A stretch of DNA of 64,000 nt, from the NCBI GenBank assembly GCA_964035575.1, contig OZ037871.1, positions 1,240,001-1,304,000 of the forward strand. Reading direction: 5' to 3'. Position 1 is the stretch's first letter; every line of letters starts with the position of its first letter. Source of the DNA: Rhynchopus sp. YZ270_cl-10 (Eukaryota; Euglenozoa; Diplonemea; Diplonemida; Diplonemidae). The notes beneath the pieces were generated by a model that had not been told where the DNA came from, did not search any database, and was given only the letters and a program-made list of their open reading frames with translations. The position numbers and the translations under genes were made by a program. This document shows positions 1-9,862 of this stretch, in pieces.

Positions 1-362
1 CGTGACCGTCGTGGAGGAGGCAGAGACCGTTACGACAGCCGCGACCGTCGTGGTGGAGGCCGTGACTACGACGACCGTGACGACCGCCGTGGAGGAGGCC
101 GTGACCGTTACGACAGCCGCGACCGCCGTGGTGGAGGCAGGTATGTTTTGTTTAGAAGGTGACTGGGCACATGGCATCTTTCAGTTTTTCTGAAAGTCAG
201 TGTATACTATACACATATAGAAAGCATTTGACTTTCCCCCCTTTTTCTTGCTGATACGTTGTTTGGAAGCTGTGTGCCACGTTGCCACGACCCATCTTGT
301 TGTGTTGTTGAATCTTCTTTACGTAAGCACACACACCCACCCACAGAGACGACCGCTACTAG
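1..362 (+). CDS. Cold-shock/RGG protein gene 1 (3' part only)
   Basis: The window opens inside the RGG-rich tail of a cold-shock-domain RNA-binding protein. Exon 1 runs 1-140 in frame 1 and reads as repeats of RDRRGGGRDRYDS type. An intron follows at 141-346 (206 nt, GTATG...CACAG). The last exon, 347-362, completes an Arg codon and adds DDRY before TAG. The same structure occurs in nine complete paralogues downstream, which is why the 16-nt exon is trusted. The cold-shock domain lies left of the window edge. Role by family: single-stranded RNA binding through the cold-shock fold and the arginine-glycine tail. Function in this cell is inferred only. Confidence 0.85.
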
Positions 363-944
363 GTAGTTCCTCTCCTTTCCGTCACTACATCATCCCTCCC
401 CCTCCCCCCTCCCCCCTCACCCCCCTAGTTTCTTTTCCGACGGGACATCTTTCCGTCAATAGAGGGTAGCACGTCTCATGAAATGCTCCCTCAGTAATAG
501 TTTTCCGGGTTTTCTGTTTTGTTTCTTTTTTTTTTTGCTTTTCTATTCCGCTTTCACTTTGTGCACAACATCAGTTTTCTAAGCAACAGCGGATCGCCTT
601 TTTGGGAAGGGACAAATACCACCACAAAAAAAAATATATGTTGGGAGGGGGGGTTTTTTTTTCGACATAAAACTATTTTTGTTTCACGCATCGCATTAAA
701 AAAGCACAACAACGTATTTGGTTATTAATTAAATTCTGTTTTGCATACACAACGTGCAACCCGAGCAACACAATAACGGGTGAAGCTGACGCCGGCAAAC
801 GGACGAAAGACAACAAAACGCAACACGTTTGATGGACTAATGCACTACTTTTCATGCACAACGCAGGCAAGTTCGCGATGCTTTAAAAAAATCTAAAAGT
901 AACAAAAGGACACTCCCCGCCCCTTCGTTTCTCTGGTGTGAAGT

Positions 945-1075
945 GCTGGATGCCTCGGTGTTCGAAATGGATCTCGGGCAGCATGGTTAGGGTACACCAT
1001 ACCTCGTCGTGACAGTGTACCAAGGTACACTGTCACGACGAGAGGGTTTTGTATTTCAAGTCAACTTTTTTTATT
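945..1075 (+). repeat. Dispersed Tail-2 repeat copy with hairpin
   Basis: It shares a TTCGAAATGG start, a GTACAC...GGTACACTGTCACGA core and a TTGTATTTCAAGTCAA end followed by T runs with copies near 19332-19460, 30660-30715 and 31108-31240. The poly-T end and intergenic scatter resemble 3'-anchored retroposon fragments. In this copy the arms around 1022 have become a perfect inverted repeat. Confidence 0.65.
1003..1042. other. Perfect 19-bp inverted repeat, 2-nt loop
   Basis: Arms 1003-1021 (CTCGTCGTGACAGTGTACC) and 1024-1042 are exact reverse complements separated by AA. Such a near-continuous palindrome could extrude as a cruciform or fold in RNA. Confidence 0.9.
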
Positions 1076-1183
1076 TTGTTCGTTAGGTCAGCAACAGTGG
1101 TGGCAAAGCTCAAGGGTGTGTTGCCGTTGCCGTCCGGATCAATGTTGTACCACCTCACACCCCCACAGTCAAACAGCAAAACA

Positions 1184-1798
1184 ATGGCACACTCTGGAGA
1201 GGTTGTAAGCTGGACCAGCAAGGGATTCGGATTCATCAAGTGCGATGACTTCGACAAGGACGTCTTCGTTCACCACTCCGCCTTCGGAGGAGGTGACCTG
1301 ATCGAGGGCCGCAGAGTCACCTTCGACGTTGAGGACGACCGTGGTGGCAAGAAGCGTGCCGAGAACGTTGAGGGAGACGCTGTTGACAAGGACGGAGGTG
1401 GCCGCCGTGGAGGAGGCCGCGACGACGACCGCCGTGGTGGAGGCCGTGACCGTTACGACAGCCGTGACCGTCGTGGAGGAGGCAGAGACCGTTACGACAG
1501 CCGCGACCGTCGTGGTGGAGGCCGTGACTACGACGACCGTGACGACCGCCGTGGAGGAGGCCGTGACCGTTACGACAGCCGCGACCGCCGTGGTGGAGGC
1601 AGGTATATTTTGTTTCCTGTGCGATTACCCGCAAATACCTCAAAATCTACTGTTCTACTACTTTTAATTTTATTTTTAACGATGTGCACACGAGGCACAT
1701 TCGTCTTCCGAGTCTTCTTTATTCGAACCACCCACCCCACCCCACCCCACCCCACCCCCCTTCATTCACAACGGACCCACAGAGACGACCGCTACTGA
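1184..1798 (+). CDS. Cold-shock/RGG protein gene 2
   Basis: Exons 1184-1602 and 1783-1798 encode 144 aa. Residues 1-65 form a cold-shock domain starting MAHSGEVVSW, with RNP1-like KGFGFIK and RNP2-like VFVHHSAF. The rest is Arg/Gly/Asp/Tyr-rich, RDRRGGGRDRYDS type, ending DDRY. The ATG was chosen because every paralogue begins M(A/T)(H/Y)SGEV and an acceptor-like CAG lies 15 nt upstream. The 180-nt intron is a multiple of three without in-frame stops, so unspliced mRNA would stay open to the same TGA with a 60-residue insert. The intron contains a Tail-3 repeat near 1682. Role by family: RNA chaperone or mRNA-binding protein. Confidence 0.9.
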   Translation: MAHSGEVVSWTSKGFGFIKCDDFDKDVFVHHSAFGGGDLIEGRRVTFDVEDDRGGKKRAENVEGDAVDKDGGGRRGGGRDDDRRGGGRDRYDSRDRRGGGRDRYDSRDRRGGGRDYDDRDDRRGGGRDRYDSRDRRGGGRYILFPVRLPANTSKSTVLLLLILFLTMCTRGTFVFRVFFIRTTHPTPPHPTPLHSQRTHRDDRY

Positions 1799-2230
1799 AC
1801 CGAGCAAGAACCTTAGCGCCTGCTAGTTTAAATTGGGGGGGACTTTGATGTGCTGGGACTTTTGCGATCAGTACTTTTTTTATTTTTTGAATGACCGGGT
1901 GCCCAAGGGTGTGAGAACGAACAACTATAGGGACTGCACGGCTATTGCAAGCACACGCCCTTCTCGGTTCTTACGATATTGCATTTTTTCTTTTTCACGA
2001 TATCCACCCGCCGCGATCGGCTCCAGTCAGATTAATCTCGTTACGAATGCACGACACCTTTTTTTCTACATTGCCTGGGGGGTTGTACACAAGGTCACCG
2101 AAGGAGTAGAGCAGAGCTCGGGAAGGTCCATGCAAGTCAGCAAGGCCCCGCACGCCCTACAATCGCTCCATTAGAATCGGGACTGCAAAATAGCACACAC
2201 CTTTTCCAGACTTCATTTTCGGATACAACA
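1799..2230. other. Spacer between CSD genes 2 and 3
   Basis: No gene recognised. An acceptor-like CAG at 2207-2209 lies 21 nt before the next ATG. The sequence is unlike the spacers of genes 5-9, so this pair is an older duplication. Confidence 0.5.
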
Positions 2231-2789
2231 ATGGCACACTCTGGAGAGGTTCTGCGCTGGAAGGCCGACAGAGGGTTCGGGTTCATCAAGTCGGAGGACT
2301 TCGATGACGATGTCTTCGTTCACCACTCTTCCTTCGGAGGAGGTGACCTGATCGAGGGACGCAGAGTCACCTTCGATGTGACCGACGACCGTGGTGGCAA
2401 GAAGCGTGCCGAGAACGTTGAGGGAGACGGTGTTGACAAGTCTGGAGGTGGCCGCCGTGGAGGAGGTGGAGGTGACCGTTACGACGACCGCCGTGGAGGA
2501 GGCAGAGACTACGACGACCGTCGTGGTGGAGACCGTGACAGGTACGACAGCCGCGACCGCCGTGGAGGAGGCAGAGACTACGACGACCGCCGTGGTGGAG
2601 GCCGTGACTACGACGACCGTCGTGGAGGAGGCCGTGACCGTTACGACAGCCGCGACCGCCGTGGAGGAGGCAGGTATTCATTTCTATGACCCATAACCCC
2701 ACCCCCAGGAAGACGATGGGGGGTCCTTGAGCTTCATCAAAATTTTCGTACACTATTTAACACCCACCCACAGAGACGACCGCTACTGA
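2231..2789 (+). CDS. Cold-shock/RGG protein gene 3
   Basis: Exons 2231-2673 and 2774-2789 encode 152 aa, the longest of the array. The cold-shock domain starts MAHSGEVLRWKADRGFGFIK, the variant used by genes 5 and 7-10, whereas genes 2 and 6 have VVSWTSKGFGFIK. The tail alternates RRGGGRDYDD and RRGGGRDRYDS blocks and ends DDRY. The intron of 100 nt (2674-2773) has donor GTATT and acceptor CCACAG; read through, it stops inside the intron. Confidence 0.9.
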
Positions 2790-3423
2790 AAAGGTTGACA
2801 AAGAATTTCAAAAAGCTGACCGACAAAAAAATAAAGCAACAAAAAAATTTAAAGCGAACGCTAGTCAACACAGGGACATATTTTCTGTGTTACGGACAAA
2901 TTAAATACAAAAAAACGGGCAGGCTGTGATTTTCGGGGGCAAAAAATAAATAAAACGCAAGGGGATACAGCCTTTGGTGTTCCTGGGGGATTTCTTTTTG
3001 ACAGTAAATGAATGTTGCCGGCTTACGGTACAAAAAATGTGTTCAGTTCTTTTTAAAAAAAGATGTATGTCTAAGTCCATTCATCTATTCATTTTTATTT
3101 TTTAAGGTGACTAAGCACGAGAGGCTTAGCGTCATCTTATAAACTTTTCTTATTTTTCCTACGAAGCTTGCTTTAAAGGAGAAATAGTATTACCGGTACG
3201 GTCGCCAAATCATCCCTCAAAACAGGAGGATTGTGCAATCAACGAAAACAACTTTACCTACCGATACTATTTTTGTTTTTCTTTCATTGAATTATTTGGA
3301 ACGGGGTGACAAGGAGCCAACAGCCCATCTAAGGGAAACTGCCACGCTTTGAAGACGACTTTCAGCATGTTTCACGTACTGTACGAATATGAGCCATTCC
3401 CCTGCCCCTTACTGATTTCTTTG

Positions 3424-3454
<31 letters not shown>

Positions 3455-3542
3455 GATATTGCTTTTTGATGTGGATCCAGCACGAACGTAGTTTTGCTTG
3501 AAATGTTACACACAATACCCCCCGCAGACAAGAATCAACACA
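2790..3542. other. Spacer with LINE-tail copy between CSD genes 3 and 4
   Basis: About 750 bp without a recognisable gene. It contains a Tail-1 (LINE 3'-end) copy at 3104-3158, a poly-T run at 3423-3452 and an acceptor-like CAG at 3525-3527, 15 nt before the ATG of gene 4. Confidence 0.6.
3104..3158 (+). repeat. Tail-1 repeat (LINE 3'-end fragment)
   Basis: It matches the 3' end of the LINE at 63414-63470: AAGGTGACTAAGC, loop ACGAGAG, GCTTAG, then TCATCTTATAAACTTTTCTT. Only the terminal part is present, as expected of a severely 5'-truncated retrocopy. Confidence 0.85.
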
Positions 3543-4052
3543 ATGGCATACTCTGGAGAAGTCGTGAGCTGGAGGTCCGACAAGGGGTTCGGCTTCCTGA
3601 AGTCGGACGACCTTGACAAGGACCTTTTCTGCCACCACTCCGCCTTCGGAGGAGGTGACCTGATCGAGGGACGCAGAGTCACCTTCGACATTGAGGACGA
3701 CCGTGGTGGCAAGAAGTGCGCTGCCAACGTTGAGGGAGACGCTGTTGACAAGGACGGAGGCCGTGGAGGAGGCCGTGGTGGAGGCCGCGACGACGACCGT
3801 CGTGGAGGAGGCCGTGACAGGTACGACGACCGTGACCGCCGTGGAGGAGGCAGAGACCGTTACGACAGCCGCGACCGTCGTGGTGGAGGCCGTGACCGCC
3901 ACGACAGCCGTGACCGCCGTGGTGGAGGCCGTGACCGTTACGACAGCCGCGACCGCCGTGGAGGGTATGCCCCTTTTGTATTTAGTACTCCTTCACCCAG
4001 CAACCCTTCCTTACCCACTGTCAACCCACACAGAGACCGTGACCGTTACTAA
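3543..4052 (+). CDS. Cold-shock/RGG protein gene 4 (divergent)
   Basis: Exons 3543-3964 and 4034-4052 encode 146 aa. This is the most divergent paralogue: it starts MAYSGEVVSWRSDKGFGFLK, has a cysteine in LFCHHSAF where the others have VHHS or IFVHHS, and ends DRDRY with TAA from a 19-nt last exon. The tail is rich in RDRRGGGRDRYDS blocks. The 69-nt intron is in frame and stop-free, so an unspliced message would give a 23-residue insertion and keep the same end. Upstream CAG at 3525-3527. Confidence 0.88.
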   Translation: MAYSGEVVSWRSDKGFGFLKSDDLDKDLFCHHSAFGGGDLIEGRRVTFDIEDDRGGKKCAANVEGDAVDKDGGRGGGRGGGRDDDRRGGGRDRYDDRDRRGGGRDRYDSRDRRGGGRDRHDSRDRRGGGRDRYDSRDRRGGYAPFVFSTPSPSNPSLPTVNPHRDRDRY

Positions 4053-4450
4053 AAAGGGAGCTGTTCGCACGAATGAGGAGACGTGACGTGAATGCCAAAA
4101 CTATTGCGTTTTTTGTAAACCCATTTTATGTTTTTTTTCTTTCTTTTTTATGTTTTCGTTTTTGCATTTTTTGACATCCCAGACAGGGAGGGTTTGGAGT
4201 GAAGTTTATCTGTGTTCAGGCACGGACAGTTTTTAATTTTTGTTTTTTTTTGGGATATATTTTCGGAGTTGGTGTATTCGTCCGTAGTGGCGCTTACAAC
4301 CTTCATAATTAAAAAAAGTACAAAAGATGTGGGTTTCGTTCTTCTTCTTTTCCATGCACAATGGTGCAAAGGGTTTCTGCGTACGTAGAGGCGTCCGCGC
4401 GAATTCAAAATAAAAATTCTGACCACAGCCGATCACTTCCAACCAAAACA
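4053..4450. other. Spacer between CSD genes 4 and 5
   Basis: T-rich DNA with no gene seen. An acceptor-like CAG at 4426-4428 lies 22 nt before the next ATG. Confidence 0.5.
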
Positions 4451-4969
4451 ATGGCACACTCTGGAGAGGTTCTGCGCTGGAAGGCCGACAGAGGGTTCGG
4501 GTTCATCAAGTCGGAGGACTTCGATGACGACATCTTCGTTCACCACTCTTCCTTCGGAGGAGGTGACCTGATCGAGGGACGCAGAGTCACCTTCGACGTG
4601 TCCGACGACCGTGGTGGCAAGAAGCGTGCCGAGAACGTTGAGGGAGACGGTGTTGACAAGTCTGGAGGTGGCCGTCGCGGAGGTGGTGGTGGTGGTGACC
4701 GTTACGACGACCGCCGTGGAGGAGGTGGAGGAGGCAGGGGATATGACGACGACCGTCGTGGAGGAGGCCGTGACGACCGTGACCGCCGTGGAGGTGACGA
4801 CCGCCGTGGTGGAGACCGTGACAGGTACGACGACCGTGACCGCCGTGGAGGAGGCAGGTATGGACTAAATGTTCCTGTGTCACGTTACCCAGCCCTGTGA
4901 AGGATTGGTTTTATGTTATCCACCCACCCACAATAACAACACATCACTCACAGAGACGACCGCTACTGA
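4451..4969 (+). CDS. Cold-shock/RGG protein gene 5
   Basis: Exons 4451-4857 and 4954-4969 encode 140 aa. The cold-shock domain (residues 1-65, RNP1 RGFGFIK, RNP2 IFVHHSSF) is followed by a glycine-rich tail with GGGGGGRGYDDDRR, a feature shared by genes 5 and 7-10. The 96-nt intron (4858-4953) is nearly the same as in genes 6-9, placing this gene at the base of a recent tandem amplification. It ends in the standard DDRY micro-exon. Confidence 0.9.
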
Positions 4970-5889
4970 GCAACTATCAAAGGGGGCTTACGTCTGAAGG
5001 ATGTTTGCCCACCGAACGACAACCCCCCACCCCCCATACCAACACGGCACTGATGCTGTGTTTTTTATTCGGAAAATGACGGTTCTGTGTGTGTTTTACA
5101 TATTTCTCCCGTCACTTCACCTTCTGTTCGTATACAATATATGGACACCCTAGAGCAATAAAGGACCATACTAGTACTAATTAAAATATACTACACATAT
5201 TTTCACTAGACTAGCGATAAAAACATACAGTACCGGTAACAATTATCATACAATACATGTGAGAGTATGTTATGTATTTTTATCCGGAGTTAGGGCAGCT
5301 TATTGCACGGGAGAGCTGCCACATCCAGGGCTGGCATGTGCTGCCTGTTATACTTCTCGAGGCCGTATTGCACTTCGCGGTAGACACCCTTCTTCAGAAT
5401 TCAGGTAGAGAATGCTGCCCCCCATCCCCACCTCTTCTGCACTGTCCGCGTAGATCCCCCTACGTAAGGAGTTAGCTGATGCCACAAGGCAGGTTGCTCT
5501 CCCAAAGCGATGGCATTGGATGGCGCGTGTGCGTTTGTCGAACTGAGCCATGATTGCCCTTAGGGTCCCCGCTATGCTCCCACGGTAGCTATCGTGCGAA
5601 AATCATAGCAGGCCATTTAGGCTGGGGTATAAAGAGGTCACGTGGCCTGCCGAGTGGTTGTGAACCGCCTCCGGTTCTCACCAATCACGTTCCACCCTTG
5701 CATGAGCACGACCGCCCGCTGTGTGTTATAGCACGTTTCACCTACAACGCGTTCAGTTACGTAGTAATGTATGAAACGTTGGATGAAAGCGTCGCCCGCA
5801 CAAAGATACCATCTGTGGCAGAAGCCGCTTTCCCTTTCTTAAGTTTTTTCTTTTCGACCTCACAGCTCACATCAAAACAAACCTATACA
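4970..5889. other. Spacer with 0.48-kb insertion between CSD genes 5 and 6
   Basis: The first 300 bp match the common spacer of genes 6-9. About 5270-5750 is extra sequence missing from the sister spacers. The final part (5767-5830) matches the region before gene 10. An acceptor-like CAG at 5863-5865 lies 24 nt before the ATG. Confidence 0.65.
5270..5750. mobile_element. Repeat R, 0.48-kb insertion in CSD spacer
   Basis: The sequence is absent from the other CSD spacers, where GAGAGTATTTTACAGTG runs straight into GTTCAGTTAC. Most of it (about 5340-5750) is the inverted homologue of 45545-45960 inside element K: shared blocks include the 'actgtccgcgtagatcccc', 'tgatgccacaaggca' and 'ggctggggtataaagaggtc' stretches. 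A short related piece lies near 56165-56200. It contains a TATAAAG box in both copies and a GGCAGCT/AGCTGCC hairpin near 5292. No coding function or clear terminal repeats are recognised. Confidence 0.65.
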
Positions 5890-6408
5890 ATGACACACTC
5901 TGGAGAGGTTGTAAGCTGGACCAGCAAGGGATTCGGGTTCATCAAGTGCGATGACTTCGACAAGGACGTCTTCGTTCACCACTCTTCCTTCGGAGGAGGT
6001 GACCTGATCGAGGGCCGCAGAGTCACCTTCGATGTGTCCGACGACCGTGGTGGCAAGAAGCGTGCCGAGAACGTTGAAGGAGACGCTGTTGACAAGGACG
6101 GAGGTGGCCGCCGTGGAGGAGGTGGTGACGACCGCCGTGGAGGAGGCCGTGACGACGACCGCCGTGGTGGAGGCCGTGACCGTTACGACAGCCGTGACCG
6201 TCGTGGTGGAGACCGTGACCGCCGTGGAGGAGGTGACGACCGCCGTGGTGGAGACCGTGACAGGTACGACAGCCGCGACCGCCGTGGAGGAGGCAGGTAT
6301 GGACTGCAGTGTTCCTGTGTCACGTTCCCCAGCCCTGTGAGGGTTGGTTTTATGTTATCCACCCACCCACAATAACACCACATCACTCACAGAGACGACC
6401 GCTACTGA
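5890..6408 (+). CDS. Cold-shock/RGG protein gene 6
   Basis: Exons 5890-6296 and 6393-6408 encode 140 aa. The N terminus is MTHSGEVVSWTSKGFGFIK, so its cold-shock half resembles gene 2 while its intron and downstream spacer resemble genes 5 and 7-9. That mosaic suggests gene conversion or unequal crossing-over within the array. The tail is RRGGGRDRYDS/RRGGDRD type. 96-nt intron, DDRY last exon. Confidence 0.9.
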
Positions 6409-7030
6409 GCAACTATCAAAGGGGGCTTACGTCTGAAGGATGTTTGCCCACGGAACATCAAACCCCCACCCCCCATACCAACACGGCACTGATGCTCTGT
6501 TTTTTCGTAAAATGACGGTTCTGTGTGTGTTTTACATATTTCTCCCATCACGTCACCTTCTGTTTTCACACTACGCAAAGTGTGGGACAGAGTCCTTTCC
6601 TGAGAAGGGAATACAATACAATACATATAAAGTGTAACCTTTAGCATTGAGGTGAGTATGCTCGGTAAGGCGCACATTCATCTCCTTTTAAATTACCGTA
6701 AATGTACAAATGTTATGCTGTCCAATATATGGACCCTAGAGCAATAAAGGACCATACTAGTACTATTTAAAATATACTACACATATTTTCTAGACTAGCG
6801 ATAAAAACATATAGTACCGGTGACAAGTATCATACAATACATGTGAGAGTATTTTACAGTGTTCAGTTACATTGCACATCAAGCCTCGAGTTATTTTTAT
6901 CCACTGTGCGGTGAAGCATTTGTGCAAGCAACTTCTCTTTGACACCTGGAGTGGAGGTTTGGCACTGAAGCCGCTTTCCCGTTCTTAAGTTTTTTCGACC
7001 TCACAGCTCACATCACAACAAACCTATACA
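6409..7030. promoter_or_regulatory. Common CSD spacer and conserved leader
   Basis: This spacer recurs before genes 7, 8 and 9 and partly before 6 and 10. Conserved blocks are an ATATGGACACCCTAGAGCAA stretch, an AGTACCGGTGACAATTATCA stretch, a CGGTGAAGCATTTGTGC box and a leader of TTCTTAAG, a T run, CGACCTCACAG and CTCACATCACAACAAACC just before the ATG. The CTCACAG is a good trans-splice or 5'UTR-intron acceptor. Near-identity over non-coding DNA implies recent duplication, so conservation alone does not prove regulation. Confidence 0.6.
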
Positions 7031-7558
7031 ATGGCACACTCTGGAGAGGTTCTGCGCTGGAAGGCCGACAGAGGGTTCGGGTTCATCAAGTCGGAGGACT
7101 TCGATGATGACATCTTCGTTCACCACTCTTCCTTCGGAGGAGGTGACCTGATCGAGGGACGCAAAGTCACCTTCGACGTGTCCGACGACCGTGGTGGCAA
7201 GAAGCGTGCCGAGAACGTCGGTGGAGACGGTGTTGACAAGTCTGGAGATGGCCGTCGTGGAGGTGGTGGTGGTGGAGGCAGAGGGTACGACGACGACCGC
7301 CGTGGAGGAGGTGGAGGAGGCAGAGGTTATGACGACGACCGTCGTGGAGGAGGCCGTGACGATCGTGACCGCCGTGGAGGAGGTGACGACCGCCGTGGTG
7401 GAGACCGTGACAGGTACGACGACCGTGACCGCCGTGGAGGAGGCAGGTATGGACTAAATGTTCCTGTGTCACGTTCCCCAGCCCTGTGAAGGGTTGGTTT
7501 TATGTTATCCACCCACCCATAATAACAACATATCACTCACAGAGACGACCGCTACTGA
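7031..7558 (+). CDS. Cold-shock/RGG protein gene 7
   Basis: Exons 7031-7446 and 7543-7558 encode 143 aa. The domain starts MAHSGEVLRWKADRGFGFIK with DIFVHHSSF, and the tail has two GGGGGGRGYDDDRR blocks and RRGGDRDRYDDRDRR. The protein is identical or nearly so to genes 8 and 9. All three share EGRKVTF and ENVGGDGVDKSGDG where genes 2-6 have EGRRVTF and ENVEGD. Confidence 0.92.
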
Positions 7559-9334
7559 GCAACGTGACGATGTTTGTCCACCGAACGAATAAAAACCCCC
7601 CACCCCCCATACCAACACGGCACTGATGCTCTGTTTTTTCGTAAAATGACGGTTCTGTGTGTGTTTTACATATTTCTCCCATCACGCCACCTTCTGTTTT
7701 CACACTACGCACAGTGTGGGACAGAGTCCTTTCCTGAGAAGGGAATACAATACAATACATATAAAGTGTAACCTTTAGCATTGAGGTGAGTATGCTCGGT
7801 AAGGCGCACATTCATCTCCTTTTAAATTACCGTAAATGTACAAATGTTATGCTGTCCAATATATGGACACCCTAGAGCAATAACGGACCATACTAGTACT
7901 AATTAAAATATACTACACATACACATAACGCTCTAATTATACTCTAAGTAGATAATTAGAGTCGGCAGTTAGAGTATAATTAGAGTCTTTAAAACTCTAA
8001 CTGAACTCTAAACTCTAACTGGACTCTAATTAGAGCATAATTAGAGTCTTATAATAGGGTCAATAAGAGGGGCACATCAACCAATGCTATAGCCATTAAC
8101 CCAGGGAGCATAGCTAGTGCAAGAAATTCGACTTTGTAATCCAGAAAGTCTGTTCTCTGCTTGCAGAGGACCACAAGAAAATATTGTTTGTTTCCCCAGA
8201 AAACCAGTGCACAATTCACACTCCTTGTGGGTGGCCTGTGTGTATGGGGCAGGGTGTTGTTTTGTTAGGAATTCTCTTTGTTATAACATCTAAGTCAATC
8301 GCGGGTGGTGGTTTAGCGCGAGGCTTGGATCTCTCCCGGGTTCATAAGTAGTTATTCTGTGGATGAAATGAACGTATACTCATAGATTTCCCGTCGACAC
8401 AACCTTTGATACTGGGATTACCCCCTTCGACCCCTTAGCGAGAGTTAAACCCGATTGGCATTTACATTCCTAGAGATGAAAGAACAAGACAACACTTCTG
8501 TACCCGCGCATCAAAATTGTGGAATACTTTGCACCCCAAACACCCTCAACAACGCCCGCCAAAAGGCGCCCCTTGTTGCTGGGAGTTGGTTCTCATGTTT
8601 GATACCTGCACAGCAGGCATTCCTCTGAGTCCAACGCTGTTTGGCCTGTCTGCAGCGTTGCACCGAAGGTGCACGCTGCGGTGTCGCATTCCCTCATGTG
8701 TGGGTCTTGAGGGCATGTGCCACTGCGCGGGTACCCATAGCTGACACATATTGTCCAGTCCTGCTGAGAATAACCGGGTCCCTGGTCCCCAAGTCTTATT
8801 CTCAGCTATGTGCGTACCTGGGCACCTTGGGTCCTACAGAGGAACCTTAGGGGAACCGGTTCCTTAAGGCGTTTGCACCTACAAGAAGCCTGTTGTTATA
8901 CTCTAATTAGACTATAATTAGAGTGTAGTTAGAGTCTAATTATGCTCTAACTGCACTCTAATTATAGTCTAATTAAAGAAAAGCGACTCTAATTATACTC
9001 TAACTGGACTCTAACTGACTTGGCCCAAAACCCCAGACTCTAATTATACCCTAATACTCTAATTGGAGCGCTATGTATATACACATATTTTCAATAGACT
9101 AGCAATAAAAACATATAGTACCGGTGACAATTATCATACAATACATGTGAGAGTATTTTACAGTGTTCAGTTACGTTGCACATCAAGCCTCGAGTTATTT
9201 TTATCCACTGTGCGGTGAAGCATTTGTGCAAGCAACTTCTCTTTGACACCTGGAGTGGAGGTTTGGCACTGAAGCCGCTTTCCCGTTCTTAAGTTTTTTC
9301 GACCTCACAGCTCACATCACAACAAACCTATACA
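7559..9334. other. Spacer between CSD genes 7 and 8, carrying element M
   Basis: This is the common spacer interrupted at 7922-9079 by a 1.16-kb insertion. Without the insertion its length matches the spacer between genes 8 and 9. Confidence 0.8.
7922..9079. mobile_element. Element M: 1.16-kb insertion with TAATTA-rich ends
   Basis: Empty sites in three sister spacers (near 5200, 6780 and 10215) define the junctions. TACACATA occurs once in empty copies but flanks the insertion at 7914-7921 and 9080-9087, an up to 8-bp target duplication. The ends are imperfect inverted repeats (CATAACGCTCTAATTA / CATAGCGCTCCAATTA), followed by many CTCTAATTA and TAATTAGAG units at 7930-8055 and 8895-9065. 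The core has no convincing gene. At 8740-8809 it carries the inverted counterpart of 44449-44515 in element K (a GAGAATAA...TTATTCTC palindrome). Non-autonomous DNA transposon, perhaps hAT-like by target size. Confidence 0.85.
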
Positions 9335-9862
9335 ATGGCACACTCTGGAGAGGTTCTGCGCTGGAAGGCCGACAGAGGGTTCGGGTTCATCAAGTCGGAG
9401 GACTTCGATGATGACATCTTCGTTCACCACTCTTCCTTCGGAGGAGGTGACCTGATCGAGGGACGCAAAGTCACCTTCGATGTGTCCGACGACCGTGGTG
9501 GCAAGAAGCGTGCCGAGAACGTCGGTGGCGACGGTGTTGACAAGTCTGGAGATGGCCGCCGTGGAGGTGGTGGAGGTGGAGGCAGAGGGTACGACGACGA
9601 CCGCCGTGGAGGAGGTGGAGGAGGCAGGGGATATGACGACGACCGTCGTGGAGGAGGCCGTGACGACCGTGACCGCCGTGGAGGAGGTGACGACCGCCGT
9701 GGTGGAGACCGTGACAGGTACGACGACCGCGACCGCCGTGGAGGAGGCAGGTATGGACTAAATGTTCCTGTGTCACGTTCCCCAGCACTGTGAAGGGTTG
9801 GTTTTACGTCATCCACCCACCCACAATAACAACACATCACTCACAGAGACGACCGCTACTGA
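9335..9862 (+). CDS. Cold-shock/RGG protein gene 8
   Basis: Exons 9335-9750 and 9847-9862 encode 143 aa, virtually the same protein as genes 7 and 9. Starts of genes 8 and 9 are 1131 bp apart, the unit length of the youngest part of the array. 96-nt intron, DDRY micro-exon. Confidence 0.92.

Larger units (their letters stand above)
363..1183. other. Spacer between CSD genes 1 and 2
   Basis: No gene is seen. The spacer holds T runs, a degenerate copy of the dispersed Tail-2 repeat (about 945-1075) and a perfect 19-bp hairpin at 1003-1042. A splice-acceptor-like CAG at 1166-1168 lies 15 nt before the ATG of the next gene. Confidence 0.6.

Noticed and set aside
8300-8350. tRNA-like A-box and B-box (TGGTTTAGC ... 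GGGTTCATAAG) within element M
   Set aside because: The boxes are too close for a tRNA and no cloverleaf can be drawn.
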